The notes under the pieces: generated by a model
Database searches by the model: none
What the model saw: the letters and a program-made list of their open reading frames with translations, nothing else
What the model was told of the DNA's origin: nothing
Program-made: the position numbers and the translations under genes
Source of the DNA: Fastidiosipila sp.
GTDB taxonomy: Bacteria; Bacillota; Clostridia; Saccharofermentanales; DTU023
DNA length: 57,542 nucleotides
Assembly: GCA_012837885.1 (NCBI GenBank)
Contig: DUQI01000013.1
Location: 1-57,542 of the forward strand
Direction of reading: 5' to 3'
Shown: positions 8,186-18,200 of the stretch, one piece after another
Position numbering within the stretch: position 1 is the first letter of the stretch
How the letters are laid out: every line of letters starts with the position of its first letter

Positions 8186-9238
8186 ATGGATCAGCTGATA
8201 ACGACGGCGAAAGAGGCGAAGCGCCACATCCGAAGACAGTTTAATGAGCGCGCCGTTGCCCGCCTTTTCGACTTAGGGTTTTATTTCGTACTGACGCGCT
8301 TTTTTCTCGATCTCGTGTTTCGGATAAAAGCTGAACCGATCTGGCGCGGCTGGCTACTCACCTATATCCTGCCGATTGTCTTGATGTTCATCATAGAACC
8401 GCTGATGCTTTCACTCTGCTCCTTTACGCCCGGTAAGTGGCTTCTCGGTATTCGGGTTCTGACCGATTCCGGGCGGCGTCTTTCGTTTGGCACGGCCTTT
8501 CGTCGTACACTTCATGTCTTTAGAGAGGGGCTCGGCTGGTGGATTTTGTTTTTCAATTTATTCTTATTGTCACAGCTGCGGCACCGCGTAATCCGGGATG
8601 AGGCGTGGCCCTGGGATAACGGGATAACGGTCAGTTCCCAAAGCAGACGCTGGCGGCAGATCGTCTCACTCTTAGTCGGCGTCGTTTTTCTGGTCGCGGC
8701 CATGTTCGTGATATCGGCGGAAAAGCAACTGCCGTACCATCGTGGAGCGATCTCGGCCGCCCACTATGTCGAGAATGTCAATGACCTGATTCTTCGCTTA
8801 AGTCCCGGTTATGATGCCGTGATGAATGAAGACGGCAGTTGGTCGGAAGGCCATACGGTTCGCGAGGATCCGCGCTGGATCCCTTTGCCCTCGCATCGCT
8901 TGATCGAGCGTGACGGTATCTTGCTGGAAGTGATCATCGAAGCGAAAGTGAAAGCAGATCTGCCGCTCACCGGCTTTATCGATCAGAAGGCTCTGGCCTA
9001 TATCTCGTTCGTCGGTGCATCGCCCGGCTACTCGTCACTTTTCATGCAAAATGATGAGGTGAGATATTCTTTGTCCGATGGTTTTACCTCGTTTCAAAAA
9101 GAACAATTGGGCATTGAAGTGATCCAGCATGTCGCTTACACGGGATATCAAAAAGAGGGGCACTATCTCGTACCCCTCGCTGCTGAAGATCGTGAATTTG
9201 CGCTCGATTTTCGTCTACGGCGCCGCGTGACCGACTGA
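8186..9238 (+). CDS. RDD family membrane protein
   Basis: A 350-residue membrane protein. The N-terminal half carries an RDD domain: RLFDLGFYFVL opens the first helix, a second helix pair follows, and TPGKWLLGIRVLTDSG matches the family's conserved PGK...LGIRVV segment. A further hydrophobic helix (about 163-182) is followed by a soluble C-terminal part (about 190-350) that I do not recognise, probably outside the membrane. I chose ATG 8186 because the upstream in-frame ATG at 8165 lies within the likely promoter. No Shine-Dalgarno is visible, which agrees with a leaderless message. The 3' end overlaps the convergent nitroreductase gene by 24 nt. The function of RDD proteins is mostly unknown; some have been linked to ion transport. 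Confidence 0.75.
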   Translation: MDQLITTAKEAKRHIRRQFNERAVARLFDLGFYFVLTRFFLDLVFRIKAEPIWRGWLLTYILPIVLMFIIEPLMLSLCSFTPGKWLLGIRVLTDSGRRLSFGTAFRRTLHVFREGLGWWILFFNLFLLSQLRHRVIRDEAWPWDNGITVSSQSRRWRQIVSLLVGVVFLVAAMFVISAEKQLPYHRGAISAAHYVENVNDLILRLSPGYDAVMNEDGSWSEGHTVREDPRWIPLPSHRLIERDGILLEVIIEAKVKADLPLTGFIDQKALAYISFVGASPGYSSLFMQNDEVRYSLSDGFTSFQKEQLGIEVIQHVAYTGYQKEGHYLVPLAAEDREFALDFRLRRRVTD

Positions 9239-9973
9239 TCCTAAATAGACGACGAATTCATCTTTACCGTCGACTTGAATGAACTGATCGATCAATTCCT
9301 GATCGTAAGCGGCGACGCCGCATACACCTAAACCGAGGCTCTGCGCCGCCAGATAGAGGTTCTGACAGACGTGACCGGCATCGAGGGCGATCACCTTGAC
9401 CGACGCTTCGCTGTAACGCCATTCCATGCGCCACGGGATCGCCGCCCAGATAAAGACGAGCGGTGCCTTGCTGACGAACAGCTGGCGGTAGACACTCTTT
9501 GACAGTTGCTCTTGATAGTCGTCCGGTTTATGGACAAAGACGAGGGCATGCTCCAACGGACGGTAGAGGTAGATACCCGGCTCCAGTCCGGTCACATCGC
9601 GTACGGCGATGTACGTTTCGAGCGCATGCCGGTTGCCTGCCGACGGGACGTTTCTCCAGACGGTGTCGCTGTCTTGTTTTTTTCGAACTCCCTGCGTCGC
9701 CCAGAGCAGATACGATAAATCGTGCAAGGTTACGGGCTTCGCGGCGTATTTTCTGACACTTTTTCTGTGCGTGATGAGCTCGGACAGAGGCACCTGCAGT
9801 TCGCCGACGTTCATTTTCCAGTCGGGCAGATCGATCAGCTTGGAGTCGGCCGGTATCTCTTTTTGCAGAGGCGGCATCGGCTCGCCGCGTGACTGCGCCG
9901 TCTGGCTGATATCGACCGTCTTTCTGATCTTGTCTTTCAGCATCTCTCTCATTGCGAGGCGTTCATCGGGCAT
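9215..9973 (-). CDS. Nitroreductase-fold oxidoreductase, SagB/ThcOx-like
   Basis: A 252-residue flavin (FMN) oxidoreductase of the nitroreductase superfamily. The visible segments are of the SagB-type subfamily: HRKSVRKY near residue 90, LSYLLWATQGVR, the flavin-binding RNVPSAGNRHALETY, the YLY plus EHAL strand, and ALDAGHVCQNLYLAAQSLGLG near the end. AGGAG lies well placed before ATG 9973. It follows the RidA gene by 15 nt in the same direction, so the two likely form an operon. SagB proteins can oxidise azolines in modified peptides, but no precursor peptide or cyclodehydratase gene is nearby, so a general NAD(P)H-dependent reductase role is more likely. Confidence 0.85.
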   Translation of the reverse strand: MPDERLAMREMLKDKIRKTVDISQTAQSRGEPMPPLQKEIPADSKLIDLPDWKMNVGELQVPLSELITHRKSVRKYAAKPVTLHDLSYLLWATQGVRKKQDSDTVWRNVPSAGNRHALETYIAVRDVTGLEPGIYLYRPLEHALVFVHKPDDYQEQLSKSVYRQLFVSKAPLVFIWAAIPWRMEWRYSEASVKVIALDAGHVCQNLYLAAQSLGLGVCGVAAYDQELIDQFIQVDGKDEFVVYLGSVGHAAP

Positions 9974-9988
9974 CGTAGTTCTCCTTTA

Positions 9989-10366
9989 TTAACGGTGTGC
10001 GATGGCGTCGATCTCGACCAGAGCGTCTTTTGGCAAACGCGCGACTTCGACCGTCGTGCGGCACGGGGCGTTCTCCGGGAAAAACGTCGCATACGCTTTA
10101 TTGACGTCGGCGAAGTCATCCATATTCTTGATGAAGACACCGAGGCGAATCGCTTTTGAAAGATCACTGCCGGCGGCTTTCAGCACGGCTTCCACATTCT
10201 TCAAAGACATGATCGTCTGGTCATATGCCGTTTCCGGCATCTCGCCCGTCTCCGGGTCAAGCGGCAGCTGTCCCGAGGTGAATACGAGATCTTCTAATTT
10301 AATGCCTTGTACATAGGGACCGATCGCGGCCGGTGCGTGCTCGGTTGAAATAATTTCCTTGTTCAC
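9989..10366 (-). CDS. ridA: RidA (YjgF/YER057c/UK114) family deaminase
   Basis: A 125-residue protein of the usual RidA length. These trimeric cytoplasmic enzymes hydrolyse reactive 2-aminoacrylate and other enamines/imines made by PLP enzymes. Visible motifs: APAAIGPYVQG near the N-terminus, FTSGQLPLDPETG, and the C-terminal CRTTVEVARLPKDALVEIDAIA, which carries the arginine that binds the substrate carboxylate. The start is GTG 10366; the closest purine-rich site (AAAAGGA) is about 13 nt upstream, so initiation may be weak. The nitroreductase gene follows 15 nt downstream. The region between it and xpt (10367-10551) is divergent and holds no further gene. Confidence 0.92.
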   Translation of the reverse strand: MNKEIISTEHAPAAIGPYVQGIKLEDLVFTSGQLPLDPETGEMPETAYDQTIMSLKNVEAVLKAAGSDLSKAIRLGVFIKNMDDFADVNKAYATFFPENAPCRTTVEVARLPKDALVEIDAIAHR

Positions 10367-10551
10367 GTCAAATTATCCGTCCTTTTTCTTGTAATCGTAG
10401 CGGCAAAGATCGGCGCTAAGCGCTGTCTTTACGCTGACTAAACGTTCAATTGAGTATAAGGTGGTTCCGGGCAGGTGTAAAGAAAACGAAGAGTCGCACA
10501 TATTCTGCCCGACATGTGTAAAATGGGGTCAGATCAGTTGGGGAGGCATGC

Positions 10552-11157
10552 ATGGAGCAACTCAAAGCGAAGATTAGAAAAGAAGGCCGGGTGCTGCCCG
10601 GTAATATTTTGCTGGTCGATCAATTTTTGAATCAGCAGGTCGATACGGAACTCTTACTCGATATGGCCGAGTTCTGGTATGAGCGATTCAAAGATAAGAA
10701 GATCACGAAGGTGATGACGATCGAGGCGTCCGGCATTGCGATCGCCGTTTTTGTCGCTTCGCGTTTCGGTGTGCCGCTCCTTTTTGCTAAGAAATACTCG
10801 AGCACGAATGTGACGAGAGAGAGTCACGAAGTCAACATCTATTCTTATACAAAACAGGTCTCTTACAACGTGGCGATCTCGAAACGCCTACTGACGAGTG
10901 ACGATACGGTCTTGATCATCGACGACTTTCTCGCGAACGGTCAGGCACTGAAGGGGCTTTTGGATCTTTGCCGCTCAGCCGGAGCATCTGTCGCCGGGGT
11001 CGGTATCGCGATTGAAAAAGCGTTCCAGAACGGTCGAGAAGCCGTGAAAGACTTCAATGTCGATATTTCCTCACTCGCGATCGTCGAAGCACTCGATGCC
11101 GAGACAGGTGAAATCCGCTTTTCCGGCGACGAAGTTAAGGGCGAGGAGAGAGCATAA
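10552..11157 (+). CDS. xpt: Xanthine phosphoribosyltransferase
   Basis: A 201-residue purine salvage enzyme that converts xanthine and PRPP to XMP in the cytoplasm. The length and sequence match Firmicute Xpt closely: the N-terminal MEQLKAKIRKEGRVLPGNILLVDQF-like segment, TIEASGIAIA for the base site, KKYSSTNV, and the PRPP-binding loop VLIIDDFLANGQAL. GGGGAGG lies 5 nt before the ATG, and TAAAAT at 10519-10524 is a plausible -10. In Bacillus relatives xpt is often under a purine riboswitch, but the 5' region here is too short and lacks the conserved riboswitch core. Confidence 0.95.
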   Translation: MEQLKAKIRKEGRVLPGNILLVDQFLNQQVDTELLLDMAEFWYERFKDKKITKVMTIEASGIAIAVFVASRFGVPLLFAKKYSSTNVTRESHEVNIYSYTKQVSYNVAISKRLLTSDDTVLIIDDFLANGQALKGLLDLCRSAGASVAGVGIAIEKAFQNGREAVKDFNVDISSLAIVEALDAETGEIRFSGDEVKGEERA

Positions 11158-11377
11158 TATACGCTAGAAAGTATAATTATGCGCAGGATGGAGTGGAGTC
11201 CGGTCCTCCTAACAAGCCTTTTTTCTAAAGCTACAACGTTTTGGAAAGCCCCTGGCGCGCAAACGCTTACGCGTTTTTCGTCCATGATGTCAACAATCTT
11301 TAGGTTGCTATTTTCGCGTCTTTTCGTAATAGGATATTTATGCGCAAAGCAAATTATCTTGCGAAAGGAATTAAAAC

Positions 11378-13141
11378 GTGAAGAAAGTAACCATTTTCAT
11401 GCTCGTTCTGGCGCTCATCATGTCCCTTGGTATGGTGGGACTGGCGGCAGACGAGGAAGTGCTGACCGGAGAAGCCGAAGGTTTTGGCGGAACGCTCCAG
11501 GTTGAAGTGACACGAGTCGACGGTGTGATCAAATCGATCGAAGTGACTCATGCTGAGACGGCCGGTATCGGCGATACGGCGATTGATCAGTTGGTCGATT
11601 TGATCATTGAGAACAATTCGACGGACGTCGATATCGTGGGCGGCGCTACGGCGTCATCGAAAGCCCTGATCGAGGCAGTCGACAATGCGTTGGCTTCGGC
11701 CGAAGCGCCGGTCGATCCGAGCGAATCGGAAGAAGAGCCGGAAGAAACGGAAGACGAGCCCGTCGAGACGACGGAACCGGCCGAAGAACCGTCGGAGCCT
11801 GTCGAGGAGCCGGTCAAACCGGTCGAAGAGATCGTCAATACGCCGCTCATGTGGGGTACGGCAGTGGTCAGCAATGGCCGCGAGATGCGTTCGCCCGATA
11901 ACACCGATACGCCTGTCTACACCTTGAATATCGTGTACGGCTCGGTGCTCTTTGATATCGACGGACGTATCGTCGATATGTTCTTCGATACGATGGAAGT
12001 TGCGACGCCGAACTACGATGGCGAGGGCATGCCGTATTTCGGCGGCTGGCCCGGTCAAGGCGGCTACAACTACGATGAAGACAAAGACGGTGAAGTCGAC
12101 GGCACGATCGGCGACACGGAAGAAGAGTTCCTCGCTTCGGTCGAAGCCTGGAAGTCGAAACGTGACAGAGGCGATGGCTACCGGATGGTCTCCGGTAGCT
12201 GGGCGGATGAGATGGATGCCTATCAGGAGTTCTTCGTCGGCATGACCGTCGATGAAGTCGAAGCCTGGGTCGAAAAGCATACGTCGGATGTGAACGGTCG
12301 TCCGCTGAAGGAAGATTCCGATAAAGAAGGCGATGCTGACAAATACGCCGCTTTGACGGATGAAGAAAAAGAAGCGCTGGCCGACCTCACGGCGAGTGCG
12401 ACAATGAGTCTGACCGACAATCACGGCGATCTCATCGCGACCTTGAGAAAGGCGTATGAGAACCGCGTATCGGTCGAGATCGATGTCGCGACGCAGTACG
12501 GCCTCGGATTTTCCATCGACCCGCGCGTCGGTCCCGGTAAGGATTCGGAAGATGTTCAGGTCTACAGTGTCAATCTGACGGTGGCTACCGTGCTCATGAA
12601 CGAAGAAGAGACAATCGAAGCCCTGCGCGTCGATACGCTGGAAGTCGCATCCCCGAACTACGACGGCGAGGGCATGCCTCACTTCTCCGGCTGGCCCGGT
12701 CAAGGCGGTTACAACTACGACGAAGATCATGACGGTGAGATCGACGAGAAGACGCCCGACTCGCTCGAGTGGTTTCTGGAAGAAGTCGAACTCTGGCTGA
12801 CAAAGCGTGACCGTGGCGACGATTACCAGATGGTCACCGGCAGCTGGTCGGATCAGATGGATGCCTATCAGGCGCACTTCACCGGCATGACGCTGGAAGA
12901 GGTCGAAGCGTGGGTCGCCAAGCACACGTCCGATGTGAACGGTCGTCCACTGAAAGAAGACTCGGAAAGAGAAGGCGATCCGGAAAAGTATGCCGAACTG
13001 ACCGATGAGGAAAAAGAGGCACTGATGGATCTCACGGCCCATGCCACGATGAGTCTGACCGATGCCCACGGCAACATTATCGAAGCGATCGCCAATGCGA
13101 TCGACAACGCGAGGGAAGTCCTGATCGAGATGCCTGAGTAA
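11378..13141 (+). CDS. Secreted protein with an FMN_bind domain and two related repeat modules
   Basis: A 587-residue exported protein. Residues 1-24 are a signal peptide. Residues 30-105 are an FMN_bind domain (GFGGTLQVEVT, GIGDTAID, and D85-IVGGA-T91 at the place where such domains receive covalent FMN). A Pro/Glu-rich linker (110-150) leads to two homologous modules of about 215 residues (about 157-365 and 366-580). Each has PNYDGEGMP, GWPGQGGYNYDED with an acidic EF-hand-like DxDxDG loop, SDVNGRPLKEDS, and a final DLTA(S/H)ATMSLTD that resembles a degenerate FMN_bind motif. The start is GTG 11378 with GAAAGGAA 8 nt upstream. A terminator follows. It is probably an extracytoplasmic redox protein; no ApbE flavin transferase gene is in the window. 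Confidence 0.75.
   Translation: MKKVTIFMLVLALIMSLGMVGLAADEEVLTGEAEGFGGTLQVEVTRVDGVIKSIEVTHAETAGIGDTAIDQLVDLIIENNSTDVDIVGGATASSKALIEAVDNALASAEAPVDPSESEEEPEETEDEPVETTEPAEEPSEPVEEPVKPVEEIVNTPLMWGTAVVSNGREMRSPDNTDTPVYTLNIVYGSVLFDIDGRIVDMFFDTMEVATPNYDGEGMPYFGGWPGQGGYNYDEDKDGEVDGTIGDTEEEFLASVEAWKSKRDRGDGYRMVSGSWADEMDAYQEFFVGMTVDEVEAWVEKHTSDVNGRPLKEDSDKEGDADKYAALTDEEKEALADLTASATMSLTDNHGDLIATLRKAYENRVSVEIDVATQYGLGFSIDPRVGPGKDSEDVQVYSVNLTVATVLMNEEETIEALRVDTLEVASPNYDGEGMPHFSGWPGQGGYNYDEDHDGEIDEKTPDSLEWFLEEVELWLTKRDRGDDYQMVTGSWSDQMDAYQAHFTGMTLEEVEAWVAKHTSDVNGRPLKEDSEREGDPEKYAELTDEEKEALMDLTAHATMSLTDAHGNIIEAIANAIDNAREVLIEMPE
12008..12736. repeat. Internal duplication in the FMN_bind protein gene
   Basis: About 84 bases from 12008 and the same length from 12653 are nearly identical (PNYDGEG...GYNYDED coding), offset by 645 bp or 215 codons. 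Weaker similarity runs through the rest of each module. This is an in-frame tandem duplication of a module of about 215 residues. Confidence 0.8.
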
Positions 13142-13190
13142 GGAATCCGAAAGGGAGATAAAACGCGCTTTCAATAGAGAGTGATGATAG

Positions 13191-13222
13191 AAAAAGCTCC
13201 GGCCTTTAGACCGGGGCTTTTT
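13191..13222 (+). terminator. Rho-independent terminator after the FMN_bind gene
   Basis: The stem AAAAAGCTCCGG (13191-13202) / CCGGGGCTTTTT (13211-13222) has an 8-nt loop and ends in a T-run. It lies 50 nt past the stop codon and before sbcD. Its A-rich left arm could also work on the minus strand. Confidence 0.85.
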
Positions 13223-13293
13223 CCTTTAGTATCGGTTTTCCAGTCGATTGAATGGGCTACTCTGGTAAGCTAAGCTTTAACGAAGGAGTGACT

Positions 13294-14439
13294 ATGGCAG
13301 GCTTTTCATTCTTGCATCTTTCAGATCTCCATATCGGCAGACGCTTTCACGGATTTTCGCTGCTTGAAGATCAGGCGCATCTGCTCGCTCAGGTCGTCAC
13401 GATCGCGAAAGAGCGCGCCGTCTCGGCCGTTTTGATCGCCGGTGACTTCTTTGACAGCACGCAGCCGAGCGCCGACGCCGTGGCACTCGCCGACCGTTTT
13501 CTCTCTGATCTGGTTGCGGTCTGCCCTGTACTATTGACCGCAGGCAACCACGATTCGCCGGAACGACTGCAGTTTGGAAGTAAGCTCTTGGCGAAATCGA
13601 ATCTGCATATCGCCGGCGTCGCTTCAGACAAGCCGCTGAGCGTCGTCTTTGAAGACGAGTTTGGTCCGGTCACGATCGATCTGTTGCCGTTCACGCGTGC
13701 CGCTTCGGTGCGCCCGCTTTTTCCGGACGATGTATTGGACACCTGCGAAAGTGCCGTTAAAGCCGTGCTCCGTCGCTCCGCTTCGGGCGACGGCAGACGC
13801 ATTCTGGTCGCCCATCAGTTTGTAGTCAGCGGCAGTCAGCAGCCGATCGAAAGCGAATCGGAGATCCGTTATGTCGGCGGTAGCGGCGAAGTCGACTGCA
13901 GTGCTTTTGCCGGCTACACGTATGTCGCGCTCGGCCATCTGCACGGACCGCAGTCGATTGGCAGTGATACGGTCCGCTACAGCGGTTCGCTGATGAAATA
14001 CTCGTTCTCCGAGGTCAATCATGTGAAGGGCGTCAATCTGGTCAGGCTCGACGCAAAAGGCGTCGAGAACATCGAGTCGATCGCGCTTACGCCGCTCCGC
14101 GATATGATCGAGCTCGAAGGCACATTTTCCGAATTGCTGGCGCTCGGCGAGATCTGGCAAAAAGAAGCACATGAAAAGAGATCAGCGTATCTCCGCGTCA
14201 AACTGAAAGATGAGCACTGGCCGCTCGATGCCATGAATCGGCTGAGAGGTTTCTTCCCCTACATTGTGACGTTGGAAATGAGTGGCGCTGAAAAAGAAAT
14301 AAACGAGCGATATGAACCGGTGCTGCCGTCACATGATCCGCTCGAACAGTTTGTCCATTTCTTCAAAGAGCAGTCGGGTAGTGAGCTGTCAATCCGGCAG
14401 GCCTCTTGGTTGAAAGATGTATTCGACGATTCTCTTTGA
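13294..14439 (+). CDS. sbcD: Exonuclease SbcD (Mre11-type nuclease subunit)
   Basis: A 381-residue metallophosphoesterase, the nuclease subunit of SbcCD, which cleaves hairpins and protein-blocked DNA ends. All phosphoesterase motifs are in order: HLSDLHIGR (I), GDFFDS (II), GNHDS (III), VAHQF (IV) and GHLHG (V), followed by a C-terminal capping domain. I chose ATG 13294 because GAAGGAG lies 6 nt upstream; the in-frame ATG at 13252 has no such site. sbcD is normally followed directly by sbcC, but here a minus-strand XRE-cupin gene starts 12 nt after the stop and sbcC begins 770 nt away. Confidence 0.95.
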   Translation: MAGFSFLHLSDLHIGRRFHGFSLLEDQAHLLAQVVTIAKERAVSAVLIAGDFFDSTQPSADAVALADRFLSDLVAVCPVLLTAGNHDSPERLQFGSKLLAKSNLHIAGVASDKPLSVVFEDEFGPVTIDLLPFTRAASVRPLFPDDVLDTCESAVKAVLRRSASGDGRRILVAHQFVVSGSQQPIESESEIRYVGGSGEVDCSAFAGYTYVALGHLHGPQSIGSDTVRYSGSLMKYSFSEVNHVKGVNLVRLDAKGVENIESIALTPLRDMIELEGTFSELLALGEIWQKEAHEKRSAYLRVKLKDEHWPLDAMNRLRGFFPYIVTLEMSGAEKEINERYEPVLPSHDPLEQFVHFFKEQSGSELSIRQASWLKDVFDDSL

Positions 14440-14451
14440 TGCTTAGATTTC

Positions 14452-15078
14452 TCAATCGGCTCGATCGAGATACGGATTCGGATAGTTAATCTGCAGGAAG
14501 CGCACGATGTGGCTCGTCTCGTTTGCCCAGTTGTGTGGTTCTTTTGAGTGCATCTGGGCGCAGTCTCCGGGATAGAGACGATGCGCTTTGCCGTCGAGGT
14601 ACAAAGTCAATACGCCTTCCAAAACGTAGATAAGCTCCTCACCTTCATGTTCGTACGCTTCGGGCGCGGGAGAAGGAGACGATTCGGCCGGTAAGAGGTG
14701 ATAGAGACGCGGCAGGAAGTTGAATTCCTCGACTTTTCTGCTGAGCACCGTTTCAATGATCCTGGGCGAAATTTTGACGTGTCTTTGTTCGTAGCTTCGC
14801 ATGATATGACGGCCGGCCGCCGGTGTATCTTTTTGAAAAAAGACGTCGAGATCGACGTTGAAGACTTTTAAGAGCTTCGCCAGCGCATCGATCGCGATCG
14901 TCGAGATGCCTCTTTCCAGCTGTGATAAAAAGCCGGTGGAAAACCCCGTCTCGGCGCTCAGTTCTTTCAACGTCATGTTGTGTTTCTTTCTCAGGCGATG
15001 GAGTCGCTTACCGATCGCCGCATTTTCAAATGCCGCGTCATCGTTTTGAGGTCGCTCTTTCGTTGATTGATCTGCCAT
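14452..15078 (-). CDS. XRE-family regulator with a C-terminal cupin domain
   Basis: A 208-residue transcription factor. After a short polar N-terminus, residues about 25-80 form a Cro/CI helix-turn-helix (RLHRLRKKHNMTLKELSAETGFS, then LSQLERGISTIAIDALAKLLKV). The C-terminal part is a small-molecule-sensing cupin (HEGEELIYVLEGVLTLYLDG and PGDCAQMHSKEPHNW). This architecture is common in regulators of amino acid, polyamine or sulfur metabolism. ATG 15078 is preferred over GTG 15090 because GGAAAG lies 5 nt before it. It is convergent with sbcD and divergent from sbcC, so it splits the usual sbcDC operon. Ligand and targets are unknown. Confidence 0.88.
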   Translation of the reverse strand: MADQSTKERPQNDDAAFENAAIGKRLHRLRKKHNMTLKELSAETGFSTGFLSQLERGISTIAIDALAKLLKVFNVDLDVFFQKDTPAAGRHIMRSYEQRHVKISPRIIETVLSRKVEEFNFLPRLYHLLPAESSPSPAPEAYEHEGEELIYVLEGVLTLYLDGKAHRLYPGDCAQMHSKEPHNWANETSHIVRFLQINYPNPYLDRAD

Positions 15079-15211
15079 ACGTCTTTCCACTTATCCCGGA
15101 CGAAAGTTGTAATTGAGACCATCTTAGCATGTGTCGCTCGCCCGACAGCGTATGGCTTGTGGCATGCTACTATGAGAGCGCCAGTAAACGTAGCTAAAGG
15201 CGGTACGCTTT

Positions 15212-18200
15212 GTGAAACCAATCCGACTAGAAATGTACGCATTCGGTCCTTTTGCCGCAAAAGCGGTGGTCGATTTTGCAGCGATCGGTCGCGGACTCTT
15301 CCTGATCGCCGGTGATACGGGATCCGGTAAGACGACGATATTCGATGCGCTCGTTTATGCGCTTTACGGGGAAAAGAGCGGTCAGGATAATCCCGGCACA
15401 CCTTCGACCCTGAAAAGTGATTATGCCGCGGCTGACGTCAAACCGTACGTCGATTTGACCTTCGAGCTGCAAGGCGCGACCTACCGGATCCTGCGCACCG
15501 TACCGTATATGCGTCCCAAATTGAGAGGGGAAGGCACGACGCCTGAACAGATGAGTGTCATCCTGACCTTGCCGGATGGCCGAGAGATCGTCGGCGAGCG
15601 TGAGGTCGCAGGACAGATCAATGAGCGGCTCGGTCTCGATTCGGCACAGTTTCGCCATCTGTTTTTATTGCCGCAAGGTGAGTTTTCCAAAGTATTGAAT
15701 GCCAAGAGCGCCGATCGGGAGGCGATTTTCCGGAAGGTGTTTCGTACAGACTTTGCCAAGCGCGTCCAGGACAAACTGCGTGCCGTCTACAACGAAAAAC
15801 AAGAGGCGCTGAATGAGATGACGGTGCGTCTCCATGATGCAGCCCAAGACCTACCGGTGACAAAAGATCTCTCCTTCTCCGAACCATTTTTGAACGCGGT
15901 AAGAAATCGTCAGATCGACGCGATCTTTTCGTTTGAAAAAGAAATTCGAGCCGCCGCCGAAGAAGCGGAGATGCGCCTCGCGAAGGATCTCGCGGCCGAA
16001 AAGCGTCTGCAGGAAGCGTCGCGACTCTTAACGAGCGAGATGGAGGCAGCGATCCGCATCAATAGGCAATTGACAAGAATTGCCGATCTAGAAGAAAAGA
16101 AAGCACGCTTAGCGAAGGAGAAAGACGACGTAGATCGGGCGCGACAAAAGAAGCGGACGGCGGAACGCGCGAGGACGAAGATCAAACCTCTGGAACAGAC
16201 GTATCTTAGGTTGAAGACCGGTGTTGAAGCGGAGACAGCGACGAAAGCCGAATTGTTGGAGGCGATCACCGCCAATGACAAGGTTCTGACAACACTTGCC
16301 GACTCATGGCGCGCGTTTACTGAACGACAACCTGAACGCGATAAGTGGCAAAAAGAAAAACAGCGCTTAGAAGAAGCAAAGCTCGTCTGGACTGAAATGA
16401 CGGATCTATCGGACACCTTGAAAAAGAAGAGGAGCGAACACGAACAACGGGCGAATCAGAAAAACAAACTCGATGCGCTGATAACTGCGTCACTTGAACT
16501 CGAAAAGGATAAAGAGCAGATCGAAAAAGATAACCGCCAGAAGGAACTCGCCGAAGCGGTACATGGTCAGGCGGCAGTCGAACTTCAGAAAAAAGCCGAG
16601 ATGATTGATGTGTTCTTCTCGTTATTAGCCGAGCGGCGTCAACGATTCTCCGCTATGTCGGCTGCTGAAACCGAGCTTAAAGATGTGCAGACGAAAAGAC
16701 ATGCCTACAAGCAGAGCTATATGAATAATCAGGCGGGGCTTTTGGCAGCCGAGCTCGAGGCCGGAGAGCCTTGTCCTGTCTGTGGTTCGAAGGAACATCC
16801 TCTGCCGGCTTCGTGCCCGGAAGATGCTGTGACGCTGGAGATGCTCGACCAGACGGAAGCGTTGGTCGACGACGCATTGGCAAAGGTACGGTCGTTAACG
16901 AACACGTATATCAGTTGTGACACGGAGACCGCTCGCGTCCTCGCCGACTTGCACGAAAGCAAAGCGATACAGAAAGATCTGACCTTGGACACGGATGAGA
17001 ATAGGTGGTCGGCTTGTGAAGCTGATTTGAGAGCCGGGATCATCGCTGAAAAAGATGCGTGGCGGGCAGAAGATGCCGAGCGTAAAGAAGCGCGTCAACA
17101 AGCAATAGCCAGACTTCAGGAGCTTCAGAAAGCAAAAGATGAAAGAGTAAAGGCGGAGCAGGAAAGAGATATCCTTGCCGAGACGATCTTAACGATCAAG
17201 ATGGAGATGGCGACACTCGACGGACGGATCAAGGCGAAGCAAACGCAGCTGGTCGGCGACAGTCTTGAGGAAGTCGAAACGAGATTGCGGCAGATCGAAC
17301 AATCGATCAGCGAAGCAGATGGTCAGGAGACAACGCTCCGCGATCAGTTGGTTGAAGCGAAGGAACGACAGGCAGATCTCACAGGACGGCTTGAACTCGT
17401 ATCAAAACAGTTGGGGCGTCTTATCGTCGAACGGACAGAAGCGAAAGAAGCACTTGATCAGGGTCTGGCGGCTGAAGCGTTTGACTCACTCGAACACTAC
17501 CGCGATAGTCTGCTCGATGCCGCTGAAGAAGAAAGGCTCGAGCAAATCATCAAAGCGCACGCCGATGCCGTCTTGCAGACGGAAAGCGAACTGAAGGCGC
17601 TTTTGCCGGATGTCGAAGGCAAGGCATATGTCGACCTCGCATTGTTGGAAGAAAAGAAAGAATCGCTGAGAAATGATATCGAGCAGTTAGAGGGTCAGCT
17701 TGAACATTTGCGGCAGGTGGCTTTCTCCTGGAAAGACGCGATCGATCGACTTTTCTCAGAGCGTGATGCGTACACCGATCTCGTGCAAGAAACCGGTGAA
17801 GCACAGGCACTGTTTCATGTGGCCAACGGCACGTATTCAGGTGCTGCCAGACGAACGTTTGAAGCATATGTGCAGGCGGCCTGGTTTGATGAGGTCTTGA
17901 ATGCTGCCAACGTGCGGTTGAATACATTGTCAGCAGGCCGTTACAGTCTGCTGCTGCGTGAGATTCCCACCAGCAGGGCGGTCAGAACGGGGCTCGATCT
18001 CGATGTCATGGATCGCCAGACGGGAAGATCGAGACCGGCGGAGAGTCTGTCCGGCGGTGAGACTTTCATGGCTTCACTCGCCCTGGCGCTCGGGCTTTCC
18101 GATGTCGTGCAGGCGGCGACCGGCGGGGTCGCGGTCGATTGTCTCTTCGTCGATGAAGGCTTCGGCTCACTCGATCAGGCGTCGTTGCATCAGGCGCTGA

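Noticed and set aside
10367-10551. Purine riboswitch upstream of xpt
   Set aside because: The conserved core and paired loops of the purine riboswitch are not visible, and the distance from the likely -10 to the start is too short.
11654-13174. A 506-codon minus-strand open frame opposite the FMN_bind gene
   Set aside because: It mirrors the duplicated coding sequence, rich in His, Arg and Phe, with no start site or domain; the plus-strand protein has a signal peptide and clear modules.
14440-15211. Mobile element insertion between sbcD and sbcC
   Set aside because: No transposase, terminal inverted repeats or target duplication are visible; the inserted gene is an ordinary regulator of similar composition.
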